Source of the DNA: Cohaesibacteraceae bacterium
GTDB lineage: Bacteria; Pseudomonadota; Alphaproteobacteria; Rhizobiales; Cohaesibacteraceae
Length of the DNA: 22,939 nucleotides
Assembly (NCBI GenBank): GCA_016764535.1
Contig: JAESRR010000160.1
Span: 14,057 to 36,995, forward strand
Direction: 5' to 3'
The position numbers and the translations under genes were made by a program. How positions within the stretch are numbered: position 1 is the first letter of the stretch; every line of letters begins with the position of its first letter. This document shows, piece by piece, positions 8,471 to 15,373 of the stretch. The notes below the pieces were generated by a model, which searched no databases, was not told where the DNA came from, and worked only from the letters and a program-made list of their open reading frames with translations.

Positions 8471-10285
8471 ATGATGCAAAGTTCCAGTCAAAAATTGATC
8501 AACTTACTTAAAACAAATTTGCAGAAAAACCGGGCAGCCAGATACCTGATTTCCTTTTTGATAATCGGAATGGGGATTGTCTGGTCCTATGACAATTTTC
8601 GAAAAGTGTACCTGGCTGATCTGTTTGATCAATCCGAAAATCGCCTTGCGATATATCGCGGTACTCTGGATGGTGTCGTAAATCGATATGCATATTTACC
8701 CTATGTTCTGGCCAAGGACGATCACGTACTGAGTGCTCTTAAGAATGGCCAAACACAGGATTTGAACAGGCGCCTGTCAGCCCTTCAAAAAAAATCCGGG
8801 GCAGCTGCGCTCTATTTGATGACAGCCAGTGGTGATACAATTGCCTCCAGCAACTGGCAGGACCCAACAAGTTTCATTGGCAATAATTACGCATTCAGGC
8901 CTTATTTCAAAGATGCAAAGCTGGTCGGTTCGGGATCATTTTATGCCATTGGTGTGACAACACACACCCCGGGTATTTTCATCTCCCACAAAGTTCCGGA
9001 AACCGGAACACCGAAAGGGGTTGCAGTGGTAAAGGTCGATCTGCGTCCTGTAGAAAAAACCTGGTCAGATCAAAACGAAACCGTATTTGTAACTGATTCG
9101 CGAGGCGTGGTTCTCTTATCCAGCCGCAAGGACTGGCGATATGGAAGTCTGTTTCCACTATCAGCTGATATCGTACAACAAATGGCAGTCGACCGTCAGT
9201 TCCAGGGGGTAGATCATAAACCCCTTCCACTTACGAAAGGCACGCTTGCAATAAGCGGCGAAGTTGGTCTGGAAGGTGTCAGTTACCTGCATCGTACAGC
9301 ACCCGTTGGCTATTCCAGCTGGCGCATCCACTATCTTACACCGGTTGAGCCTGCGCTGGTTCGAGCCAGATATGCAATAGCCATCGAAATCGCCCTTCTT
9401 TCAATTTTATTGGCTGCCGGATTTTTCTTCCGCAGTCAGGCGCTAAAACGCACATCCATTCAATTACGTAATGATGCGACCGAGTTGCGGGGTCTTAACC
9501 TGCGACTCGAAACCGAAGTCGATGAACGCAAAAAAACCGAAGAAGATCTGCGCAAGGCCCAGAATGATTTGGTCCAGACCAGTAAACTGGCAACGCTTGG
9601 ACATATGGCAACCGCCATTGTTCATGAACTTAATCAGCCACTCGCAGCTGCGCGAACTTTTACAGCCGGACTTCGCCATCTTCTTGAAAACAATATGTTA
9701 AATGATGCTGGACAAAACGTAGACAGGATAGATAACCTGCTCAAACGCATGAGTTTTATCACTCGTGAACTCAAATCTTTTGCAAGGCGCAGTGATGATG
9801 TACTGCGTCCGGTATCGCTTCAGGATGCCCTTGCCAGCTCACTTGCAATTTCCAGACCCCGATTGAAAACCTTTGGAATCAAATTGTCCCTGATTCAGCC
9901 TTCGTTACCAGTGATGGTCTTTGGAGATCAGGTCCGCATTGAACAGGTTCTCCTCAACATCATTCAGAACGCAACAGATGCCATGAGTGATACGACTTCA
10001 AAAAACCTGACAATCAGTCTGGAAGAGCGGGAAAATCAGGCATTCCTTGTTGTTCGCGACACCGGTATCGGATTACCCCGGGAAAATCAGGACCGGTTGC
10101 AAGAGCCATTTTTTACAACAAAGGAACAAGGTGAGGGTTTGGGCCTGGGACTTGCAATTTCAGCTACCATTCTGTCTGATCTGAACGGAAAAATGGTTGC
10201 TGCCGACCACCCGAATGGCGGTGCCGAATTTACAATATCGCTGCCGCTCCATACCAATAATAGAAACCTGGAAGATATAGCATGA
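8471..10285 (+). CDS. dctB: C4-dicarboxylate-type sensor histidine kinase DctB
   Basis: This 604-residue membrane sensor is the partner of the downstream DctD. Helix 1 at about 24-41 and helix 2 at about 300-320 enclose a periplasmic region of about 260 residues. That region carries the DctB-type double-Cache segment SSNW, SFIGNNYAFRPYF at about 127-146. A coiled linker (about 330-370) leads to the H-box VHELNQPLAAARTF with His385. The ATPase domain follows: N-box NIIQNATDA around Asn500, DTGIGLP at 530-536 and GEGLGLGLAIS at 554-564. All catalytic motifs are intact. In rhizobia and Pseudomonas, DctB senses C4-dicarboxylates and phosphorylates DctD. The ATG at 8471 or 8474 could be the start, with no clear Shine-Dalgarno. 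The last four bases overlap dctD. Confidence 0.93.
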   Translation: MMQSSSQKLINLLKTNLQKNRAARYLISFLIIGMGIVWSYDNFRKVYLADLFDQSENRLAIYRGTLDGVVNRYAYLPYVLAKDDHVLSALKNGQTQDLNRRLSALQKKSGAAALYLMTASGDTIASSNWQDPTSFIGNNYAFRPYFKDAKLVGSGSFYAIGVTTHTPGIFISHKVPETGTPKGVAVVKVDLRPVEKTWSDQNETVFVTDSRGVVLLSSRKDWRYGSLFPLSADIVQQMAVDRQFQGVDHKPLPLTKGTLAISGEVGLEGVSYLHRTAPVGYSSWRIHYLTPVEPALVRARYAIAIEIALLSILLAAGFFFRSQALKRTSIQLRNDATELRGLNLRLETEVDERKKTEEDLRKAQNDLVQTSKLATLGHMATAIVHELNQPLAAARTFTAGLRHLLENNMLNDAGQNVDRIDNLLKRMSFITRELKSFARRSDDVLRPVSLQDALASSLAISRPRLKTFGIKLSLIQPSLPVMVFGDQVRIEQVLLNIIQNATDAMSDTTSKNLTISLEERENQAFLVVRDTGIGLPRENQDRLQEPFFTTKEQGEGLGLGLAISATILSDLNGKMVAADHPNGGAEFTISLPLHTNNRNLEDIA

Positions 10286-11640
10286 GTTCCCTCAAACTAT
10301 TACTGGTTGATGATCAGGCGGATATGCGGGCATCGATCGCCCAGTGGTTTACCCTTGCCGGGTTTGAAGTTGAGGAATGTTCAAAAGCCGAACAGGCACT
10401 TGGTATATTGTCACAGGAATATACTGGTGTTTTGCTTTCCGATATCAAAATGCCCGGCATGGATGGCATGGAATTATTGCAACGCACGGCTTCTATCGAC
10501 CAGGATATACCGGTGATTTTGATAACCGGTCATGGTGATGTTCCGATGGCTGTCGAAGCCATGCGCCATGGGGCGTATGATTTCCTTGAAAAACCATTTG
10601 AACCACAATATCTGGTAGATGTTGTGAAACGTGCCCAGGAAAAACGGCGGCTGGTTCTCGAAAACAGATCGTTGCGTGCAAGATTGGCCAATTCCACTGA
10701 TATTCACCGAAAACTTATTGGTGAAAGTCCCGCCATGCAGCGATTGAAAGAAGAAATTCTGGATTTTGCCCATACGGATGCGCCTGTTATGATAACCGGC
10801 GAAACCGGCACCGGGAAAGAGCTGGTCGCACGGGCGCTACATGAATTCGGACCAAGAAATGATGGACCATTTGTTGCAATAAATTGCCCTGCAGTACCGG
10901 AATCCATGTTTGAAGCCGAATTATTTGGTCATACTGCCGGTGCATTTACCGGAGCATCAAAAGCCCGTCAGGGATGGATTGAGGCTGCTGATAAAGGCAT
11001 CTTTTTTCTAGATGAACTTTCCAGTCTTCCCATACACCTTCAACCCAAATTATTACGTGTTCTTCAGGAAAGAGAGATTGCGCGTGTTGGTTCAAATAAA
11101 ATGACGGCTGTCGATTTTCGACCCATTGCAGCAACAAATGCCGATCTTGAAAAAGCATGCGACGAAGGCACGTTCCGGCAGGATTTGCTTTATCGACTGA
11201 ATACCGTCGAAATCAAGGTCCCGCCTCTGCGCAATCGGGAACAGGATGCCCTGCTGTTGTTTGAAACTTTCGAACAAACATTCTGCGACATCAATGGTAC
11301 CGATATGCCTGCACTTTCCCCCGATGACGCCAGCTTCATTCTTTCTCATGACTGGCCAGGGAATGTTCGACAATTGAAAAATGTAGCTGAGCGCCATGTA
11401 ATTCGGAATCAAAAACGCCGATTAAGCGTTCGTGAAGTCATGAATAATACCGAATTCGAAACAACCGATTCCGGATCCTTGAAATCCATGATGGATATCT
11501 ACGAAACCGTTTTGATCAGACAGGCCCTCAAACGACATAAAGGCAATATCGCAGAAGCCATGTCTGATCTGGATCTGCCAAGACGCACTCTGAATGAAAA
11601 AATGAGCAAGCTGGGCATCGATCGCAGTGAATTTTTTTGA
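10282..11640 (+). CDS. dctD: Sigma54-dependent response regulator DctD
   Basis: This is a 452-residue NtrC-family activator. The receiver domain (1-120) has acidic Asp10-Asp11, phosphoacceptor Asp54 in SDIKMPGMDG and Lys104. The AAA+ domain (about 145-375) has Walker A GETGTGKE at 173-180, the sigma54-contact loop GAFTGA at 220-225, Walker B FFLDEL at 241-246 and the RLNTVEIKVPPLRNR region. The C-terminal Fis-type helix-turn-helix spans about 405-447. Everything needed for phosphorylation, ATP hydrolysis and sigma54 contact is present. It overlaps dctB by four bases. The expected target is the promoter at 12077-12092 before dctP. DctB/DctD control of a dctPQM operon is established in Pseudomonas aeruginosa. 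A decayed copy of its last 55 or so codons lies downstream. Confidence 0.94.
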   Translation: MSSLKLLLVDDQADMRASIAQWFTLAGFEVEECSKAEQALGILSQEYTGVLLSDIKMPGMDGMELLQRTASIDQDIPVILITGHGDVPMAVEAMRHGAYDFLEKPFEPQYLVDVVKRAQEKRRLVLENRSLRARLANSTDIHRKLIGESPAMQRLKEEILDFAHTDAPVMITGETGTGKELVARALHEFGPRNDGPFVAINCPAVPESMFEAELFGHTAGAFTGASKARQGWIEAADKGIFFLDELSSLPIHLQPKLLRVLQEREIARVGSNKMTAVDFRPIAATNADLEKACDEGTFRQDLLYRLNTVEIKVPPLRNREQDALLLFETFEQTFCDINGTDMPALSPDDASFILSHDWPGNVRQLKNVAERHVIRNQKRRLSVREVMNNTEFETTDSGSLKSMMDIYETVLIRQALKRHKGNIAEAMSDLDLPRRTLNEKMSKLGIDRSEFF

Positions 11641-11709
11641 ACCAATGCTGCTGGCATGCTGCCAATTGTACAAGAACAAATAGATATTTATCGTATCAAA
11701 AAGACAAAC

Positions 11710-11740
11710 TGTTTATTGATTGTTCTGATCATTCAGAATT
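11710..11740 (+). repeat. 31-bp direct repeat, copy 1
   Basis: These 31 bases are identical to 12170-12200, exactly 460 bases downstream, and the flanking eight bases upstream match at six positions. The repeat contains the inverted pair TTCTGA-TCAT-TCAGAA at 11723-11738. This copy has no gene start after it; it abuts the decayed dctD copy. Confidence 0.9.
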
Positions 11741-11926
11741 CCCGGACTGCTGAAAAAGGAATTCTGAAATCCTTGATCGGTATGTATCAGGCTATTTTGA
11801 TCAGGCAGGCACTCAACTGATAATTTAGTCAGGATCGCACAATTGATGCCAGGTCCGGATCCCGTACCAGGCCTGCAGAATGAAAAAATGAGCGAGCCTG
11901 CCATAAATCACAGAAATTCTGTTTGA
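11736..11926 (+). pseudogene. Decayed duplicate of the dctD 3' end (Fis domain)
   Basis: This stretch aligns along its whole length with the 3' end of dctD (11452-11640), shifted by 284 to 286 bases. Shared blocks include GAATTC, TGAAATCC, TTTTGATCA, ATCGCA, GGATC, the 16 bases beginning GAATGAAAAAATG, and the final TGA. By eye, identity is roughly three quarters over the first conserved 54 bases and lower elsewhere. The frame encodes LKS, then MYQAILIRQALN, in place of LKSMMDIYETVLIRQALK, and is then broken by TGA TAA. Two one-base insertions, near 11760 and 11820, explain the changes in offset. It is therefore a relic of a second dctD copy, covering about residues 390-452 of DctD. Only this fragment remains, so it cannot be functional as a regulator. 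Confidence 0.85.
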
Positions 11927-11936
11927 CTGGCCAACA

Positions 11937-12007
11937 GGCGGATTTCCGCCGATCAACGCGATACAATCGGCAAAATATTGCCTGGTTTGGTTGAATTTTG
12001 TCAAAAT
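11937..12007. promoter_or_regulatory. Candidate DctD upstream activating region
   Basis: Three short inverted repeats lie close together: GGCGGA-TT-TCCGCC at 11937-11950, GGCAA-AATA-TTGCC at 11969-11982 and ATTTTG-T-CAAAAT at 11995-12007. They stand about 70 to 140 bases upstream of the sigma54 promoter, the usual distance for enhancers of NtrC-family activators. The three do not share one clear consensus, so which of them DctD binds is a guess. Confidence 0.4.
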
Positions 12008-12076
12008 GTTGCATCAAGCGGACGCAAATAACTTGTTTTGTGATGTATTTTGCAATTTTATATAGTCAGGGCATTC

Positions 12077-12092
12077 TGGCATCATACTTGCT
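12077..12092 (+). promoter_or_regulatory. Sigma54 (-24/-12) promoter of dctP
   Basis: TGGCAT-CATAC-TTGCT matches the consensus TGGCAC-N5-TTGCW at all but one position, with the GG and GC dinucleotides at the required spacing. Transcription would start near 12103, giving a leader of about 110 bases before the dctP ATG. The adjacent dctD encodes a sigma54 activator, which strongly supports the assignment. Confidence 0.82.
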
Positions 12093-12169
12093 AGACTATA
12101 TCTGATCGCTTTGTGAAGATACTTTATGTGCCACAAGGCTGACGACTACTCTGTCCAGTCCGGACACAT

Positions 12170-12200
12170 TGTTTATTGATTGTTCTGATCATTCAGAATT
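12170..12200 (+). repeat. 31-bp direct repeat, copy 2, in the dctP leader
   Basis: This is identical to 11710-11740. Here the TTCTGA-TCAT-TCAGAA inverted repeat (12183-12198) ends six bases before the GGGAGGA ribosome binding site of dctP, inside the predicted mRNA leader. That position would suit an operator or a translational control hairpin. Confidence 0.9.
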
Positions 12201-12214
12201 TCTGGGAGGAAATC

Positions 12215-13234
12215 ATGTCACGGAAATTTTTAACCGGTACTGCCATGCTGGCTATCTTCACCGCTGCACTTGGCGCTGAAGTTGCGATGGCTGCTGAAAC
12301 CACTTGGAATGTATCCCTGTGGTCCAAGCGCCGTGCTTTTACCGAGCATCTTGAAAAACTGTCCGAGCTTGTTGCAGAAAAAACAGACGGCAAATTTGAA
12401 ATCAAACTGCATTACGGCGGAGCACTTTCAAAATCCCGCGAAAACCTTGATGGTATTTCGATCGGCGCATTTGAGATGGCACAATTTTGTGCGTCCTATC
12501 ATGCAGATAAAAACCCGACTATCACTGTTCTTGAATTGCCTTTCCTTGGTGTTCCCGATCTGGAAACACAGATCAAACTGGACAAAGTTGTCTATGCACA
12601 TCCCGCGGTCATTAAAGATTTGGCTCGCTGGAATGCCCAGATTCTTATGTCTTCACCAATGCCTCAATATAATTTCATCGGCAAAGGTGATGCACCGAAA
12701 TCTGTCAGCGATTTCAAAGGCATGCGCGTTCGCGCCCTTGGTGGTGTTGGCAAGGCAATGAAAACAATCGGAGCCGTTCCTACAACAGTTACAGCTTCTG
12801 AAACATATCAGGCAATTGATTCAGGCACAGTACAGGCCGCTTCATTCGCTCAACATGCTCACCTTGCATATAAAACGATTGAAGTAGGTCAATGGTGGAC
12901 CACAAATCTTAACCCAGGCACTGTGAATTGTCCTGTCGTTGCCAACAAGGATGCCTATGCGGCGCTTTCTCCTGAATTCAGGGAAGCACTGGATTCTTCA
13001 ATTGACGGCGCCTACGATCACTATCTTGCCAATTATAGCAAGGTTCTGGACAAATGGGGCCCTGCACTCGATGCCCATGGCGTTCAACGCGTGACATTCA
13101 GTGAAACTGAACTCGATGCTTTTCGTAAGGCAGCGGGCAAACCAAACTGGGATGTATGGATTGCCAACATGAACGAAAAAGGTCTTCCAGGTCAGGAACT
13201 TTTTGATCTGGTTCAGAAAACACTGGCTGAATAG
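12215..13234 (+). CDS. dctP: TRAP transporter substrate-binding protein, DctP family
   Basis: This 339-residue exported binding protein has a signal peptide with basic MSRK, a hydrophobic core and an AMA|AE cleavage site after residue 26. The mature protein shows the DctP-family pattern: AFTEHLEKLSELVAEKTDGKFEI near the start, then FKGMRVRALGGVGKAM with the arginine expected to bind a carboxylate. ASETYQAIDSGTVQA follows in the hinge region. It would capture an organic acid in the periplasm and deliver it to DctQM. The neighbouring dctBD argues for C4-dicarboxylates, but the ligand cannot be fixed from sequence. The ATG at 12215 follows GGGAGGA; upstream in-frame initiation near 12176 would fall in the leader repeat and lack a signal-peptide-like N-terminus. 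Confidence 0.93.
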   Translation: MSRKFLTGTAMLAIFTAALGAEVAMAAETTWNVSLWSKRRAFTEHLEKLSELVAEKTDGKFEIKLHYGGALSKSRENLDGISIGAFEMAQFCASYHADKNPTITVLELPFLGVPDLETQIKLDKVVYAHPAVIKDLARWNAQILMSSPMPQYNFIGKGDAPKSVSDFKGMRVRALGGVGKAMKTIGAVPTTVTASETYQAIDSGTVQAASFAQHAHLAYKTIEVGQWWTTNLNPGTVNCPVVANKDAYAALSPEFREALDSSIDGAYDHYLANYSKVLDKWGPALDAHGVQRVTFSETELDAFRKAAGKPNWDVWIANMNEKGLPGQELFDLVQKTLAE

Positions 13235-13261
13235 TCACGTGATTTAGTACCTGAATTCACG

Positions 13262-13294
13262 AAGGCTCCCGGTTTTGCCGGGGGCCTTTATTAT
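13262..13294 (+). terminator. Intercistronic terminator-like hairpin between dctP and dctQ
   Basis: AAGGCTCCCGG, a TTTTG loop and CCGGGGGCCTT form an 11-pair stem with one G-T wobble at 13262-13288, followed by TTATTAT. It lies 27 bases after the dctP stop and 56 bases before dctQ. Partial termination, or protection of the dctP mRNA from 3' decay, would give more DctP than DctQM, as TRAP systems need. Confidence 0.75.
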
Positions 13295-13319
13295 ACCGGT
13301 TCGCCAGACAAATGGCGAA
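13295..13319 (+). repeat. Small palindromic dispersed element, copy 1
   Basis: ACCGGT is followed by TTCGCCA-GACAAA-TGGCGAA (13300-13319). A close relative lies at 16983-17007. Both copies follow a terminator hairpin and a short TTATT tract. The perfect seven-base arms could form a hairpin in the dctQ leader. Confidence 0.5.
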
Positions 13320-13343
13320 ACAGTGAATCGTACAGGCAACCCA

Positions 13344-13982
13344 ATGACAAATAATTCCACAATTTCACCAAATAAGGATGCAAGAATATTGCGCCTGCTG
13401 GATGGAAAACTCGGCATACTGGAGAGTATTCTCAATAGCTTTTCAGGTTTTGCAATACTCTTTCTAATATTGCTGGCTGTCGTACAAATTATCGGCAGAT
13501 CGGTTTTTTCCGCACCGGTCCCTGGTTTCATCGACTATGTAGAACAATCCATGGCCATATTTGCCTTTCTGGGAATATCCCTGACCCAGAAACTGGGAGG
13601 CCATGTACGAATGGAACTCATATTGCAGGGACTTCGTGGCCGCGTTTTATGGTCAGTTGAAATTTTTGGAACTACGCTAACCATGGTGTTGATCGCAGCC
13701 CTGATATCAGGCTCGTGGGATCATTTCATGCGGGCCTGGGTCAATGGTGATTCAACTATTGATATTGGATTAACTGTCTGGCCTTCAAAACTGATAGTTC
13801 CGGCCGCACTCTCTATTCTGTTTCTGCGTCTTGCATTACAATTATGGGGATACGTCAGACTGTTTGGTGATCCGGAACGGGAACCTGTCGCGGTACCGTT
13901 GATTGAAGATATTGTCGAACAGGCACGTCACGAAATTGAGGATACTCTTGTTGGCCCCGAACACGGAGGACCAAAAACATGA
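13344..13982 (+). CDS. dctQ: TRAP transporter small permease subunit DctQ
   Basis: This 212-residue protein has four predicted membrane helices at about 33-54, 65-82, 103-125 and 150-172, the normal layout for DctQ. The sequence after helix 1 (IGRSVFSAPVPGFIDYVEQSMAIFAFLG) and the GGHVRMEL segment are typical of the family. DctQ pairs with DctM and is needed for Na+-driven uptake of the substrate carried by DctP. The ATG at 13344 has AGG at a workable distance; upstream TTG (13275) and GTG (13323) codons are in frame, but the first falls in the terminator hairpin. The stop overlaps the dctM start in ATGA. A charged C-terminal tail (about 178-212) is longer than the membrane core needs. Confidence 0.9.
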   Translation: MTNNSTISPNKDARILRLLDGKLGILESILNSFSGFAILFLILLAVVQIIGRSVFSAPVPGFIDYVEQSMAIFAFLGISLTQKLGGHVRMELILQGLRGRVLWSVEIFGTTLTMVLIAALISGSWDHFMRAWVNGDSTIDIGLTVWPSKLIVPAALSILFLRLALQLWGYVRLFGDPEREPVAVPLIEDIVEQARHEIEDTLVGPEHGGPKT

Positions 13983-15310
13983 GTAATCTAGAACTTGGTG
14001 CACTCTTCACATCCATCCTTCTGGTTTTTGTTTTATTGGGTATCCGGGTTGCATTTGCTGCCGGCCTCGTTGGGTTTTTTGGATTGGTGGTCTATTTTTC
14101 CCAAAAAATGGGTTTTGAAAAAGGTGTCGTTGTCGCTATCAAAATGGCTGGCACAATTCCACATTCAAAGTCTGTTTTTTATGCCCTTTCCCTGATCCCT
14201 ACATTTATCCTGATCGGCTTTCTTGCATTTCATGCAGGGCTGACAAAGAAACTGTTCGACGCTGCCAAAAAATGGCTGGGTTGGATGCCGGGTGGTATGG
14301 CCGTGGCAACTATTTTTGCAACAGCAGGATTTGCAGCAGTGTCTGGTGCCAGTGTTGCAACAGCCGCGGTATTTGCACGTGTGGCAATTCCGGAAATGCT
14401 TGCCGAAGGGTATTCAAAACGGCTCGCAGCCGGCGTTGTTGCCGCAGGCGGCACCCTCGCCACACTCATCCCGCCTTCGACCATTCTGGTAATTTATGCC
14501 ATCATAGTTGAGCAATCAGTCGGGCAGTTACTTGTCGCCGGGTTCTTGCCCGGCATCGCCTCGGCTTTCATCTACGGTATCATCATTGTTGTATTTGCAA
14601 AGTGGGGTAAAGAGGCTGCGCCCGCTGTACGCGGGTTCACCTGGCATCAAAGATTTTCGTCACTTCCGGGTACCATCCCGATTTTCGTTGTGGTGTTTAT
14701 AATTTTTGGTAGTTTGTTCTTTGGTCTGGCAACGCCAACCGAAGCAGGCTCCCTGGGCGCGTTCGTTCTTCTACTGATCGCTCTGGCCAAAGGAATGCGC
14801 TGGCCGCAATTATCCGATGCCTTGAACGAGACAGCACGCTTGACTGTGATGATTTTTACAATCATCTGGGGTGTATTGCTTTATGTCCGGTTCCTCGGTT
14901 TTGTTGGATTACCGGAAGCATTCAGTGACTTTATTGCTGCGATTGATCAACCTCCCCTCGTTACTTTGTTGCTCATTTTATGCGCTTATGCGGTGCTGGG
15001 GATGTTCATGGATGCCATTGGCATGTTGCTGTTAACGTTGCCAGTGGTGTATCCCGCTGTCATGGGGCTTGGATATGACCCGATATGGTTTGGCATCATT
15101 GTGGTAAAAATGGCTGAACTGTGCCTGATAACACCACCCATTGGCCTCAATTGTTTTGTTGTCGCCGGGGTCAGGCCGGATATACCGGTTCAGGAAGTCT
15201 TCAAGGGCGCAACGCCGTTTTTCCTTGCAGATGTCATAACAATTGGCGTTCTCATCGCATTCCCTGCGATTGTCACCTGGTTACCGAGCTTGATGTTTAA
15301 AATCAACTAA
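13979..15310 (+). CDS. dctM: TRAP transporter large permease subunit DctM
   Basis: This 443-residue, very hydrophobic protein has about 12 membrane segments, matching the DctM/ion-transporter superfamily in length and pattern. Recognisable segments are SLIPTFILIGFLAFHAGLT, ATAGFAAVSGASVATAA, the loop GGTLATLIPPSTILVIYAI with its helix-breaking Pro pair, ATPTEAGSLGAF, and the matching second-half ITPPIGLNCFVVAGV. The two Pro-containing loops correspond to the inverted-repeat substrate and Na+ sites of these elevator transporters. It overlaps dctQ by four bases, indicating coupled translation, and it ends the operon at a strong hairpin. Confidence 0.95.
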   Translation: MSNLELGALFTSILLVFVLLGIRVAFAAGLVGFFGLVVYFSQKMGFEKGVVVAIKMAGTIPHSKSVFYALSLIPTFILIGFLAFHAGLTKKLFDAAKKWLGWMPGGMAVATIFATAGFAAVSGASVATAAVFARVAIPEMLAEGYSKRLAAGVVAAGGTLATLIPPSTILVIYAIIVEQSVGQLLVAGFLPGIASAFIYGIIIVVFAKWGKEAAPAVRGFTWHQRFSSLPGTIPIFVVVFIIFGSLFFGLATPTEAGSLGAFVLLLIALAKGMRWPQLSDALNETARLTVMIFTIIWGVLLYVRFLGFVGLPEAFSDFIAAIDQPPLVTLLLILCAYAVLGMFMDAIGMLLLTLPVVYPAVMGLGYDPIWFGIIVVKMAELCLITPPIGLNCFVVAGVRPDIPVQEVFKGATPFFLADVITIGVLIAFPAIVTWLPSLMFKIN

Positions 15311-15311
15311 A

Positions 15312-15344
15312 ACAAAAAAAGGGGTGCGGTTTGATCCGCACCCC
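15312..15344. terminator. Bidirectional terminator shared by dctM and leuC
   Basis: GGGGTGCGG, a six-base loop and CCGCACCCC form a perfect nine-pair stem at 15321-15344. On the minus strand a long T run follows (A tract 15312-15320 on the plus strand), so leuC is terminated strongly. On the plus strand the sequence after the stem is only TCATAATT, so dctM termination is weaker. Confidence 0.85.
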
Positions 15345-15373
15345 TCATAATTCCGCTTCAATTTGTTCCGTAA

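Larger units (their letters stand above)
11641..12214. other. Composite dctD-dctP intergenic region
   Basis: This 574-base non-coding stretch holds, in order: a TGGCA-TGC-TGCCA hairpin at 11652-11664; the first copy of a 31-bp direct repeat; a decayed dctD 3' end; three short palindromes; a sigma54 promoter; a TGTCC/GGACA hairpin at 12152-12166 in the expected transcript leader; the second copy of the direct repeat; and the dctP ribosome binding site. No intact gene was found on either strand. Confidence 0.8.

Noticed and set aside
11652..11664. TGGCA-TGC-TGCCA as a dctD terminator
   Set aside because: The stem is only five pairs and has no T run after it. It may be a weak structure, but I would not call it a terminator.
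11641..12214. Insertion sequence or miniature transposon as the source of the 31-bp repeat
   Set aside because: The repeats are direct, not terminal inverted, there is no transposase remnant, and the sequence between them contains dctD-derived and promoter DNA.
14230..14484. Antisense open frame rich in Ala inside dctM
   Set aside because: It is a shadow of the Ala/Gly-rich membrane protein on the opposite strand, with no start signal.
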